DNA of 64,000 nt from Herbiconiux sp. (GTDB lineage: Bacteria > Actinomycetota > Actinomycetes > Actinomycetales > Microbacteriaceae): the NCBI RefSeq assembly GCF_023264895.1, contig NZ_JAHFUY010000016.1, positions 38,693 to 102,692 on the forward strand, in the 5' to 3' direction. The notes below the pieces were generated by a model, which was given only the letters and a program-made list of their open reading frames with translations, had not been told where the DNA came from and did not search any database. The position numbers were made by a program, and so were the translations under genes. Positions 43,001 through 51,739 of this stretch are shown one piece after another. Positions within the stretch are counted from its first letter, which is position 1; each line of letters starts with the position of its first letter.

Positions 43001-43628
43001 GCCGGCCGTGGAGTCGGCGCTCTCGGCGCTCGGATCGGTCACCCGGATCGGTGGCGCCGACCGGTACGAGGCCTCGCGGAACATCGCGGCGGCCGCGTTC
43101 CCCGACGGCGCACCCACCGCGGTGCTGTCCGCGGGCACGAAGTTCGCCGACGCTCTCTCGGCGGGAGCCGCCCTCGACGGCAGCGGACCGGTCATCCTCG
43201 TGAAGGGCACCGACGGCGCGCTCGACCCGGCCACGAAGGCGCTGCTCACCGACCTCGGGGTGACCGAGATCGCGATCGCCGGTGGCGAGGCATCCGTGTC
43301 GGCGGGCATCCAGGCGGAGGCCTCGGCCCTCGCCGCCACGGTCCGCCTGGGCGGCGCCGACCGCTACGAGGCCTCGCGCTCGATCAACGCGCACTTCTTC
43401 ACCGAAGCCCCGCGGGTGCTGCTGGCGACGGGGGAGAAGTTCCCGGATGCGCTGTCCGGCTCGGCGTTCGGCCCCCGGGTCGACGCCCCGCTGTTCACGG
43501 TGCTCGGCTCGTGCGTGCCGGCCGACACCCTCGCGCAGATCGAGGCACTCGGCGCCGGCACCGTCACCCTCCTCGGCGGACCGGCCACGCTGAGCGCCGC
43601 GGTCGAGAACCTGGAGGCCTGCCAGTAA
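40023..43628 (+). CDS. Secreted clan GH-A glycosidase with CBM-like and cell-wall-binding (CWB2) domains
   Basis: Large exported enzyme, 1201 residues, ATG 40023 with AGGAAG upstream. A signal peptide ends near ASAATE (about residue 30). The catalytic domain (to about 450) has the clan GH-A pair: acid/base Glu175 in PFNEPDAG and nucleophile Glu285 in EINITEYG, 110 residues apart, as in GH39-like enzymes. Two beta-sandwich carbohydrate-binding-like modules follow, one beginning near SVEAENTRLTAA and one near KIEAESGTTSGD. The last about 300 residues are three cell-wall-binding repeats 2 (CWB2, PF04122-type) of the form RIGGADRYEASRNIA ... EIVIVGGPATVS, expected to hold it at the cell surface. 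It shares the operator region with the GH36 operon, so it probably cuts a galactose-containing polysaccharide outside the cell. Confidence 0.88.
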   Translation: MKRIVPAVVCSIALASTFVLASGPPPASAATETLAVDFSETTGDFRGGASGTLYGFGDDGVPTQALVNGAHITNTSQKAPYGTQHPSGDSLKIEDGFFAKHGTQLDIYIQDYYPDWAYNGGQRPGDTRSYDQADGTFTETPNGVWDYLEVVEFVTEAVATQSAHPEKYVFIPFNEPDAGNWYADWDFFNSTFLPDWEAAYDTIQEVYARHGLGEAVIGGPGDAAWRADRSEVFLEFAKETGTLPDYFIWHELGIYGLQDYRGHYAAYRAMEERLGIEPLEINITEYGLLRDMAVPGQLVQWFSIFEDTKVDAQTAYWNYAGNFSDNSARAAGANGGWWMFKWYGDLEGSQTAEVTPPELDAVDTLQGIAAIDRDDRRATVLYGGSGASTVNVALDGLDAATFGGSVDVEVREAPLSGAEGLAANPRVVTALSGVAVADGALAVEVPNYDRYAGYQVVVTPHQDRAVTTDPVWTTSVEAENTRLTAATVYNQDPLSNGGWIFLASGSRDVGSFNNARSRADWTVTVPRDGEYRFQVVGGAPGTPGRHALFVDAATEPTTVQYTADLALNGTSKWKYRGSAEVVVSLTAGEHTLSLRASADGSTVLPNSDITLDKFTLTDVTDGEPTSYPASAARLAGTAALDFGTEGSKGSAALEGDGRIDFYATAWESGYYDVAVEYTSAAATTLGLAVNSRTVASLAAAEGGSWTSTARVHLTQGINELELTAPDGALVRSLTTTRAADADAAVVKIEAESGTTSGDAAAATLADSTGTNASGLAYVGYLGNGAENTVNLGRPAGTEAPGLYDVTVAFSNAELSGRHDYNPQVVDRRLQVSEGASGVVGSAMFRYTYAWDSFWERAVPVELTGTGDIVLGNDGGFAPNVDYVKVAPALLGTPSTEGTPTPEPAPVVDRIAGADRYEVAINTSKAGFPSGSDTVYIASGAVFPDALSAAPAATVAGAPILLTTAANLPASVSAEISRLGATEIVIVGGPATVSPAVESALSALGSVTRIGGADRYEASRNIAAAAFPDGAPTAVLSAGTKFADALSAGAALDGSGPVILVKGTDGALDPATKALLTDLGVTEIAIAGGEASVSAGIQAEASALAATVRLGGADRYEASRSINAHFFTEAPRVLLATGEKFPDALSGSAFGPRVDAPLFTVLGSCVPADTLAQIEALGAGTVTLLGGPATLSAAVENLEACQ

Positions 43629-43651
43629 GCGCACCGCTCCACGCTCGGCGG

Positions 43652-43677
43652 CGCCGGACCCCTCCTCGGGTCCGGCG
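43652..43677 (+). terminator. Stem-loop after the secreted glycosidase gene
   Basis: A perfect 10-bp stem CGCCGGACCC / GGGTCCGGCG (43652-43661 and 43668-43677) with a 6-nt loop follows the glycosidase stop by 23 bp. There is no U-tract, as is common in high-GC terminators. It lies between convergent genes and could serve both strands. Confidence 0.7.
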
Positions 43678-43711
43678 TCGTCGTGCGTCAGGGCCGATCC
43701 GACCGCTTGCC

Positions 43712-44668
43712 CTACTCGCCCTGCTCGCCGGCGCGGAAGCGGGAGCGGTAGCGCGAGGGCGACGTGCCGTACTCGGCCTGGAAGCCCTGGCGGAGAGTGA
43801 CGGCGCTGCCGAAGCCGCAGAGATCCGCGATCCGCTCGACCGGGAGGCCCGTGGTCTCGAGCAGCCTCCGTGCCTCGTTCAGCCGGCGCGACCGGATCCA
43901 GGCCGCCGGCGTCGTGCCGGTCGCCGCACGGAACTCGCGAATGAACGTGCGGCGACTCCGGTGTGCACGCGCTGACAGGGTCTCGATCGGCAGCGGCTCG
44001 GCGAGGTGCGCCTCCGCCCACTCCAGCACCTCGCCGATCGTGCCCGACGCTGACTCGGCCGCGACCGGGCGCTCGATGTACTGCGCCTGACCGCCCTCGC
44101 GGTGCGGCGCGACCACGAGGCTTCGCGCCACCCGGTTCGCTGCCTCCGAGCCGAGCCTCGTGCGCACGATGTGCAGGCAGGCGTCGAGCCCGGATGCCGT
44201 GCCGGCGGCGGTGAGCACGTCACCGTGGTCGATGTAGAGCACCGTCTCATCCAGCACCAGGTCGGGGTGGCGCTCGGCGAGGAGTCCGAAGGCCGTCCAG
44301 TGCGTCACGGCCGAGCGACCGGCGAGGAGTCCGGCGTCGGCGAGCGGGATCGCGCCCAGGCAGAGGCCGGCGATCGCGGCTCGCCGGCCCTGCGCCTCGG
44401 CGAGCACGCGGCGGAGCACGGCGCCGGGCACCCGGCCGTCCTCGTGCCAGGACGGGACGACAACGAGGTCGGCGTCAGCTGCGGCCTCGGGCCCAGCCAC
44501 CCCCTCGATGCGGAGCCCCTCCGCCGTGCGCACCGGCCCCGCGCGATCGGCGAACAGCACGCAATCCCACTCGCCGAGGCCGAGTCTCCGCACCTCGTCG
44601 AAGACCATCTGCGGCACGGCGAGGTGGAACATCGTCACCCCGTCGAACGCGTAGACGGCTATCCGCAC
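43712..44668 (-). CDS. GlxA-type AraC-family regulator with DJ-1/PfpI domain
   Basis: Transcription factor of 318 residues. GTG 44668 has CGGAGCAGG upstream and begins VRIAVYAFDGVTMFHL; the ATG at 44701 is less well placed. The N-terminal about 190 residues are a DJ-1/PfpI amidotransferase-like domain (AAIAGLCLGAIPLADAGLL, with Cys). The C-terminal AraC helix-turn-helix pair includes RRTFIREFRAATGTTPAAWI and ERIADLCGFGSAVTLRQGFQ. Such proteins usually control a neighbouring enzyme. The divergent isochorismatase-type gene starts 145 bp away and is its likely target. Confidence 0.88.
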   Translation of the reverse strand: MRIAVYAFDGVTMFHLAVPQMVFDEVRRLGLGEWDCVLFADRAGPVRTAEGLRIEGVAGPEAAADADLVVVPSWHEDGRVPGAVLRRVLAEAQGRRAAIAGLCLGAIPLADAGLLAGRSAVTHWTAFGLLAERHPDLVLDETVLYIDHGDVLTAAGTASGLDACLHIVRTRLGSEAANRVARSLVVAPHREGGQAQYIERPVAAESASGTIGEVLEWAEAHLAEPLPIETLSARAHRSRRTFIREFRAATGTTPAAWIRSRRLNEARRLLETTGLPVERIADLCGFGSAVTLRQGFQAEYGTSPSRYRSRFRAGEQGE

Positions 44669-44813
44669 GACCTGCTCCGATCTGGCCCGTTTCCATCGCA
44701 AGGGTACACTCGTGCCACTCGCGGCCGGGCGACCACCCTGGGACCATCGGTGACGGGCGCATCAGCGCCCGCTCGCCGGCCCGCCGATCCGCCCGCCCTG
44801 AAGGAGCTCCCCC

Positions 44814-45443
44814 ATGACGACACCCCGCCGCGCCCTCGTGCTCATCGACGTGCAGCAGCAGTACTTCGACGGCCTCCTCGAGATCCAGTACCCGCCCCAC
44901 TCCGAATCGCTGCCGCAGATCACGCGGGCCGTCGATGCCGCGGCCTCGGCCGACATCCCGGTCGTGGCGGTCCAGCACTCCTCGGGCAGCGGAGCCCCGG
45001 TCTTCGACCCCGACTCGCCCGAGTTCGAGCTGCACCCCGAGATCCGGAGCCGCGCCACCGGCGACTGGAAGCACCTCACGAAGTCGTACGGCTCGGTCTT
45101 CGCGGGCACCGACCTCGCCGAGTGGCTCCGCAGCCGCGAGATCGACACCGTCACGCTCGTCGGCTACATGACCAACAACTGCGTGCTCGCCTCCGCGGTC
45201 GAGGCCGAGTTCCTGGGCGTCACGGTCGAGGTGCTGTCGGATGCGACGGGGGCGATCCACCTCGAGAACGCGGCCGGATCCGCCGACGCCCGGACGGTGC
45301 ACGAGACGCTCATGGCGCTCCTGAACTCCAACTGGGCCGCCGTCACCGACACCGGCTCCTGGATCGCCGCGGTCGAGACCGGGGCGCCCGTGGAAGGGAG
45401 CGACCTGGGATCGTCGGCGGCCGCCGGCGCGAAGTCGGCCTGA
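44814..45443 (+). CDS. Isochorismatase-family cysteine hydrolase
   Basis: Cytosolic amidase of the isochorismatase/nicotinamidase fold, 209 residues, ATG 44814 with GAAGGAG upstream. The catalytic triad is visible: Asp12 in VLIDVQQQYFDG, Lys90 in HLTKSYGSVF, and Cys123 in YMTNNCVLASAV. The residues around the cysteine fit the RutB/YecD-like hydrolases. The reaction would be hydrolysis of an amide or ureido substrate; which one is not clear. Divergent from the GlxA-type regulator, which is its probable controller. Confidence 0.88.
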   Translation: MTTPRRALVLIDVQQQYFDGLLEIQYPPHSESLPQITRAVDAAASADIPVVAVQHSSGSGAPVFDPDSPEFELHPEIRSRATGDWKHLTKSYGSVFAGTDLAEWLRSREIDTVTLVGYMTNNCVLASAVEAEFLGVTVEVLSDATGAIHLENAAGSADARTVHETLMALLNSNWAAVTDTGSWIAAVETGAPVEGSDLGSSAAAGAKSA

Positions 45444-45471
45444 ACCGGTCAGTGGTGCGGGCGACCGCGGA

Positions 45472-45807
45472 TCAGTCGTCTTCGGTCGCATCCGGCACGG
45501 TCAGTGCCCAGGCGTTCATGGCCTCCAGCACGGGTCGGAGCTCCTGACCCAGCGGCGTCAGCTCGTAGACCACCCGCGGCGGGATCTCCGGGTAGGCCGT
45601 GCGCGTCACGAGGCCGTTCTCCTCGAACCGCCGGAGTCTGCTCGTGAGGGTGTGCGCGCTGATGCCGACCAGGTCGTCGCGCAGCTCGCCGAACCGCGCA
45701 GGACCGTGCAGGAGGTTGCGGATGATCAGTGTCGCCCAGGGCCCGTCCAGCAGGGTCAGGAACCTCGCGACCCCGCACTCCGGCCACGGCTCACTCGAGA
45801 ACGCCAT
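45472..45807 (-). CDS. HxlR-family transcriptional regulator
   Basis: Winged-helix regulator of 111 residues, ATG 45807 (MAFSSEPWPECGVARFLTLL). The conserved CGVARFLTLLDGPWATLIIRNLL, RFGELRDDLVGISAHTLTSRLR and YELTPLGQELRPVLEAM segments define HxlR proteins; the N-terminal Cys is at the position used for redox or electrophile sensing in some members (QorR, HypR). It is divergent from the NmrA-type oxidoreductase 58 bp away and most likely controls it, as in the qorR-qor2 pairs. Confidence 0.88.
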   Translation of the reverse strand: MAFSSEPWPECGVARFLTLLDGPWATLIIRNLLHGPARFGELRDDLVGISAHTLTSRLRRFEENGLVTRTAYPEIPPRVVYELTPLGQELRPVLEAMNAWALTVPDATEDD

Positions 45808-45820
45808 GCCGGAAAGCTTA

Positions 45821-45857
45821 TAGTGCATTTGACGTAACTAATGCATCGTGTGCACTA
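45821..45857. promoter_or_regulatory. Inverted repeat TAGTGCA...TGCACTA, likely HxlR operator
   Basis: The 58-bp gap between the HxlR gene and the oxidoreductase gene contains TAGTGCA at 45821-45827 and its exact reverse complement TGCACTA at 45851-45857. A further GTGCATT/AATGCAT pair lies inside. The region is A/T-rich relative to the flanks. It is a plausible operator for the HxlR regulator. Confidence 0.5.
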
Positions 45858-45865
45858 ATGGGCGC

Positions 45866-46714
45866 ATGACACTCATCATCCATGGCGCCACCGGCGCCCA
45901 AGGCGCCCCCGTGGTCGCCGCTCTGCTCGCTCAGGGCCTCTCCCCTATCGCCGCCGTCCGCGATCCCGACACCTACGCCGGGGGCGGCTCCCCCGTCGCC
46001 GTCGACCTCTCCTCGGCCGACTCGCTCGCTGCGGCCTACACCGGCGCGGAAGCCGTCTTCGTTCACCTCCCGATCGGCTCGCCCGAGGTGCAGCAGCAGC
46101 ACGCCGAGGTGATCGTCGACGCCGTCCGTCGAGCTCGGCCATCCCGCGTGGTCGTGTCGACCAGCGGCTACGCGTTCGGCGTGCCGGGTGCGGAGGGATC
46201 GCCGATGGACACGCTCGTCGACGGCCTCCGCTCGACCGGCGTCTCGCTCGCGATCGTGTCGCCGAAGCTCTACCTCGAGAACCTCCTGCTGCCCGTGGTC
46301 ACCGCCGGCGTCGAGGCCGAGGGCGTTCTCCGCTACCCGATCCGGGACGACTATGCGATCTCGTGGAGCTCGCACCTCGACGTCGCCGACGTGGTCGCTC
46401 GCCTGATCCAGCACACCGACGTCACCGGCGTCGTGGGGGTGGGTGCTCTGCCCGGGCTCCTCGGCAGCGACCTGGCCGCCGGCTTCTCCGCCCACCTCGG
46501 GAAGGAGATCGCCTTCCGGTCACAGACGCCGGACGAGTTCGGCGCCGCCATCATCCCGATGTTCGGCGAGGCGGGTGCCGCACCCGTCGTCGACTCCTAC
46601 CGCTGGCGCGCCGGACAGCCGCACGAGGTGATCGAGGAGCCCACGAGCGCCCAGCAGCGGTTGGGGCTCGAACCGCGCACCGTGTCCGCCTGGCTGAGCG
46701 CCGTCGGGGCCTGA
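45866..46714 (+). CDS. NmrA-type NAD(P)-binding oxidoreductase (QOR2-like)
   Basis: Short-chain-type atypical reductase, 282 residues, ATG 45866 (MTLIIHGATGAQGAPVVAAL). The N-terminal nucleotide loop GATGAQGAPV is near residues 7-16, RDPDTYAGG contributes phosphate contacts, and VVVSTSGYAFG is the mid-fold strand. It resembles QOR2/NmrA quinone reductases that detoxify quinones or electrophiles with NADPH. It is divergent from the HxlR regulator, in keeping with an electrophile-induced pair; the link is inferred from context. Confidence 0.85.
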   Translation: MTLIIHGATGAQGAPVVAALLAQGLSPIAAVRDPDTYAGGGSPVAVDLSSADSLAAAYTGAEAVFVHLPIGSPEVQQQHAEVIVDAVRRARPSRVVVSTSGYAFGVPGAEGSPMDTLVDGLRSTGVSLAIVSPKLYLENLLLPVVTAGVEAEGVLRYPIRDDYAISWSSHLDVADVVARLIQHTDVTGVVGVGALPGLLGSDLAAGFSAHLGKEIAFRSQTPDEFGAAIIPMFGEAGAAPVVDSYRWRAGQPHEVIEEPTSAQQRLGLEPRTVSAWLSAVGA

Positions 46715-46741
46715 TCCCGGGCGCCGCGGTGTCCTATGCTG

Positions 46742-46756
46742 GTGAAACGTTTCCAC
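46742..46756. promoter_or_regulatory. LacI-type operator upstream of the second lacI gene
   Basis: GTGAAACGTTTCCAC contains the perfect 10-bp palindrome GAAACGTTTC. It lies 15 bp before the LacI start, a position suited to autorepression. Two related sites lie before the rpiB-type gene at 47865-47892. Confidence 0.7.
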
Positions 46757-46770
46757 ACCGAGGCGGTCCC

Positions 46771-47802
46771 ATGTCCACGATCAAGGATGTCGCGCGGCGC
46801 GCGGGCGTCTCGCTCGGCACCGCGTCGCGCGTGCTGAGCGGCAGCGCGAGCACCTCGCCCGAGTCGCGCGCCAAGGTGCAGGCGGCCGCCGCCGAGCTCG
46901 GGTACATCACCCACGGGCCCGCGCGCTCGCTCCGGCGCTCGCGCACCGACGTGCTCGGCCTCCTGGTCTCCGACATCCGCAATCCGTTCTTCTCCGAGCT
47001 CGCCCACGCGGCCGAGAGCGAGGCGATGAAGCGCGGCTACACGGTGCTGCTCGCGAACGCCAACGAAGACGAGGTGCAGGCCGACGAGTACCTGCGCATC
47101 TTCGCCTCGCAGCGCGTCGACGGCCTCCTGCTCTCGCCGCAGGGGCCCGTCACCCCTCGACTGGCAGCACTGCTGGCATCCCGGCTGCCCGTCGTGCTGC
47201 TGAACCGCAGCGTCGAGGGTCTCGATGCCCCGCTCTACGCCACCGACAACGCCCAGGGCGTGGGGCTCGTGCTCGACTGGCTCGAGCGGCGGGGGCATCG
47301 CGACGTCGCGTTCGTGGGCGGTCCCGTCACCATCTCCACGGGAGCCGAGCGCCAGGCCGCCTACATCGCCGGGCGCGAGGCGCACGGCATCAGCACCGAC
47401 GACGCCTTCGTCGACGCGGGCGACTTCCTCGCCGAGGGGGCCGCGGCAGCCATGATCCGGATCCTCGACCGGGGCGTGATCCCGACGGCCGTCTTCGGCG
47501 CGAACGGCCCCACCACGCTCGGCGCGCTGCGCGGGCTCCGTGAGCGCCTGGGCGTCGAGGCCGCCTCGCGCATCGAGGTGATCTCGTTCGACGACCTCGA
47601 GTGGTTCGAGTTCGTCTCTCCGCCGATCACCTCAGTGCGGAACGACGCCGCGGCCATCGGCCGGCTCGGAGTCGCCGGGTTGATCGACCTGATCGAGGGT
47701 CGCGAGGCCGTGTCGGCGCGCATCGCGATGTCGCTGGTCGACCGGTCGCTGATGTCTGGCCCACTGGTGGATCGCCCGCAGACGGGTCACCGCGTTCCCT
47801 GA
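46771..47802 (+). CDS. LacI-family transcriptional regulator
   Basis: Repressor of 343 residues, ATG 46771. The DNA-binding head MSTIKDVARRAGVSLGTASRVLS and the hinge ARSLRRSRTDVLGLLVSDIRNPFF are canonical, followed by a two-lobed sugar-sensing domain. The gene sits upstream of the rpiB-type isomerase and MHS transporter genes. GAAACGTTTC-type sites occur in front of both units, so it probably represses them and itself. The inducer is perhaps a pentose or its phosphate. Confidence 0.9.
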   Translation: MSTIKDVARRAGVSLGTASRVLSGSASTSPESRAKVQAAAAELGYITHGPARSLRRSRTDVLGLLVSDIRNPFFSELAHAAESEAMKRGYTVLLANANEDEVQADEYLRIFASQRVDGLLLSPQGPVTPRLAALLASRLPVVLLNRSVEGLDAPLYATDNAQGVGLVLDWLERRGHRDVAFVGGPVTISTGAERQAAYIAGREAHGISTDDAFVDAGDFLAEGAAAAMIRILDRGVIPTAVFGANGPTTLGALRGLRERLGVEAASRIEVISFDDLEWFEFVSPPITSVRNDAAAIGRLGVAGLIDLIEGREAVSARIAMSLVDRSLMSGPLVDRPQTGHRVP

Positions 47803-47864
47803 CCCCTCCGGATCCGGCGTTTGCCAAACGTCGCCTCCTGGAGCATGATGGTCCCCATCGCCCG

Positions 47865-47892
47865 TGGAATCGTTTCCATGGAAACGTTCACA
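47865..47892. promoter_or_regulatory. Tandem LacI-type operators before rpiB
   Basis: Two adjacent 14-bp sites: TGGAATCGTTTCCA (47865-47878) and TGGAAACGTTCACA (47879-47892). Both match the GAAACGTTTC operator at 46742-46756 with one or two changes. They lie about 30 bp before the isomerase start, overlapping the expected promoter. Confidence 0.65.
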
Positions 47893-47921
47893 CGCCCCGC
47901 TCCCCTCGAAAGGACCACCGC

Positions 47922-48425
47922 ATGCGCGTCGCCGTCGGAGCCGATCACGCTGGCTTCCCCGTGAAGCAGCGCGTCATCGACGCGATCGAGAAGCTCGGCC
48001 ACACGGTCATCGACCGAGGCACCGACAGCACCGACCCCGTCGACTTCCCCGACATCACCGAGGCCACCTGCGCTCCCGTGCTCGACGGCACCGCGGATCG
48101 CGCCGTGCTCGTCTGCGGCACGGGCGCCGGAGCGATCATGGCCGCGAACAAGATCCCCGGCATCCGCTGCGGGCTGGCGAACGAGACCTACTCGGCGCAC
48201 CAGGCCGTGGAGCACGACGACGCGAACGTGATCGCGCTCGGCGCCTGGCTCGTGCCGCCCGCGTTCATCGACGACATCGTGGCCGAGTTCCTGGCTGCGA
48301 CCTTCGACGATGACGAGGACACCCGCCGCCGTGTGGCGAAGCTCAACGCGCTCGACGAGCTGATGCCGGGCACCGGCTCGGCGACCACCGGGCCGGCCGC
48401 CGCCGATCCGGTCGCCACCCCCTGA
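47922..48425 (+). CDS. rpiB: RpiB/LacAB-family sugar-phosphate isomerase
   Basis: Aldose-ketose isomerase of 167 residues, ATG 47922 with AAAGGA upstream. The signature GADHAGFPVKQRVIDA is at residues 6-21, the catalytic Cys65 in LVCGTGAGAIMAANK, the substrate loop GIRCGLAN with AHQAVEHDDANVIALG. It converts ribose-5-phosphate or another pentose/hexose phosphate such as allose-6-phosphate in the cytosol. Together with the MHS transporter 36 bp downstream and the LacI gene upstream it forms a small catabolic unit. The Cys65 form is typical of RpiB rather than of LacA/LacB. Confidence 0.9.
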   Translation: MRVAVGADHAGFPVKQRVIDAIEKLGHTVIDRGTDSTDPVDFPDITEATCAPVLDGTADRAVLVCGTGAGAIMAANKIPGIRCGLANETYSAHQAVEHDDANVIALGAWLVPPAFIDDIVAEFLAATFDDDEDTRRRVAKLNALDELMPGTGSATTGPAAADPVATP

Positions 48426-48461
48426 CCCACCCCTCCCCCACACGATCAAAGGAGATCCCCC

Positions 48462-49796
48462 GTGACCACCACCGCGACACCTCCGCAGAAGTCTGCGCTG
48501 GGTTCGAAGGACCGCAACAAGACCGCGATCGCGGCCGCCTTCGGCACGAGCGTCGAGAACTACGACTTCATCGCCTACGGCACCGCCTCGGCCCTCTACT
48601 TCGGCGCCGTCTTCTTCCCCGAGAGCGACCGCTTCGTGGGCACCCTGCTCTCGTTCGCCACGCTCGCCGTCGGCTTCCTGATGCGACCGCTCGGCGGCGC
48701 AGTGGGCGGCTACCTCGCCGACCGCTTCGGCCGGAAGCCCGTGCTCGTCGGCGCGATGATCGTGATGGGGGCGGCGACGTTCCTGATCGGACTGCTCCCC
48801 ACCTACGCGCAGATCGGTGTCGTGGCGCCGATCCTGCTCGTGGTCATCCGGATGATCCAGGGCCTCGCGTTCGGTGCCGAGTGGGGCGGGGCCATCACGA
48901 TGGCCTACGAGCACGCGCCGTGGAACCGTCGCGGCATGTACGCCGCCATCCCGCAGGCCGGCAACCCCGTGGGCATCGCGCTCGCGAGCGCCATGTTCCT
49001 CGTGTGCGCCAACCTCGAGGGCGACTGGCGCTGGCGCATCCCGTTCCTGCTCAGCGCCGTGCTCGTGATCGTGGCGCTCATCGTGCGCTCGCGACTGTCG
49101 GAGTCGCCCGAGTTCATCGACGCCAAGGTGGAGGGGAGGATCGAGAAGAACCCGTTCCTCACGACCATCCGCCGCGACTGGAGGAGCATCCTCCGCGTGA
49201 TCGGCCTGCGCATCGTGGAGTCGTTCGCCTACTACTCGACCGCCACCTACCTGCTGAACTACCTCACCGAGCGGTTCCCCGACATCCGTCCCACCGCCCT
49301 CGGCGCCATCACGGCGGCGAGCATCGTGGCGGTGTTCGTGACCTTCCTGGCGGGCTCGCTCACGGATCGCGTGGGCCGGAGACCCCTCTACATCGGGGCG
49401 TGCATCGCCGCGATCCTGTTCGCGTTCCCGATGTACCTGCTCACGAACGACGGCACGCCCGCCCTCGTCATAGCGGTCTTCATCTTCGGCATCGGCTTCA
49501 TCCACGCCACCCTCACCGGCAATCAGGGCTCGCTCCTCACCGAGCAGTTCGGCACCTCCACCCGCACCTCGGGCGCCTCGCTCGGCTACCAGATCGCGGC
49601 AGCCCTCGGTGGCTTCGCGCCGCTGCTCGCCGCCGCGCTCGTCGGCTGGATCGGCTGGCCCGGAGCGTCGCTGCTCTACATGACGGCCGCGGTCGTGGGG
49701 CTCATCGCCATCCTCGTGACCCGCGAGACCTACGGCCGCGCCGAGCGTGCCCGCATCAACGCGCTCGTCGCAGAAGAGAAGTCGCGCGCCGCGTAG
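48462..49796 (+). CDS. MFS transporter, metabolite:H+ symporter (MHS) family
   Basis: Polytopic importer, 444 residues, GTG 48462 with AAAGGAGA upstream. The MHS signature is clear: FGTSVENYDFIAYGTASALYF, then MRPLGGAVGGYLADRFGRKP, RMIQGLAFGAEWGGA and ESFAYYSTATYLLNY. MHS transporters import organic acids, osmolytes or sugar acids with H+. Position behind rpiB suggests its substrate feeds the isomerase, but sugar import is unusual for this family, so the pairing is odd. About twelve transmembrane segments are visible. Confidence 0.88.
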   Translation: MTTTATPPQKSALGSKDRNKTAIAAAFGTSVENYDFIAYGTASALYFGAVFFPESDRFVGTLLSFATLAVGFLMRPLGGAVGGYLADRFGRKPVLVGAMIVMGAATFLIGLLPTYAQIGVVAPILLVVIRMIQGLAFGAEWGGAITMAYEHAPWNRRGMYAAIPQAGNPVGIALASAMFLVCANLEGDWRWRIPFLLSAVLVIVALIVRSRLSESPEFIDAKVEGRIEKNPFLTTIRRDWRSILRVIGLRIVESFAYYSTATYLLNYLTERFPDIRPTALGAITAASIVAVFVTFLAGSLTDRVGRRPLYIGACIAAILFAFPMYLLTNDGTPALVIAVFIFGIGFIHATLTGNQGSLLTEQFGTSTRTSGASLGYQIAAALGGFAPLLAAALVGWIGWPGASLLYMTAAVVGLIAILVTRETYGRAERARINALVAEEKSRAA

Positions 49797-49818
49797 TCGC
49801 TTCGGCACACTCCGCCGC

Positions 49819-49911
49819 TGACGGAGGAACTCCCGCCAACGGAGGAAGTTCCGTCCAACTCGCGCGAACGGAGGAGATTCCGTCCCCATCCGGACGAAAC
49901 CTCCTCCGTTG
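49819..49911. repeat. Four copies of a 20-bp AACGGAGGA..TTCCGTCC motif
   Basis: In the 123-bp gap between convergent MHS and aceB genes lie CTGACGGAGGAACTCCCGCC (49819-), AACGGAGGAAGTTCCGTCCA (49838-), GAACGGAGGAGATTCCGTCC (49866-) and the inverted copy GGACGAAACCTCCTCCGTTG (49892-49911). Each copy is itself partly palindromic. Copies 3 and 4 can pair into a long stem, so a bidirectional terminator is likely; a multi-copy element is also possible. Confidence 0.75.
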
Positions 49912-49919
49912 TCGCGTGC

Positions 49920-51566
<1,647 letters not shown>

Positions 51567-51652
51567 GGTCGGTGGGTCCCTTCGTGCGGTCGAATTCTGC
51601 GTGCGAGATCGACTCTGCCGCCCGGAGAGGCCGTCTTCACCACCTGGTCGCG

Positions 51653-51678
51653 CAGAAGATCGCGACTATTTCTGACCG
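51653..51678 (-). promoter_or_regulatory. Candidate RamB-type element in the aceB leader
   Basis: Read on the minus strand the site begins CGGTCAGAAAT and ends TTCTG, 26 bp in all, with a GCG at the centre. The same arrangement occurs at 54658-54683 in front of ramB: 11 identical bases, then 15 bases differing at about four positions. CAGAA/TTCTG form an inverted repeat. The site lies 87-112 bp upstream of the aceB start. Confidence 0.6.
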
Positions 51679-51739
51679 CCAGAAGAACGGAGCGCGCTCG
51701 GCGGCGTCGGCACGCCGACGACCGCGGCGACCGCTCGGA

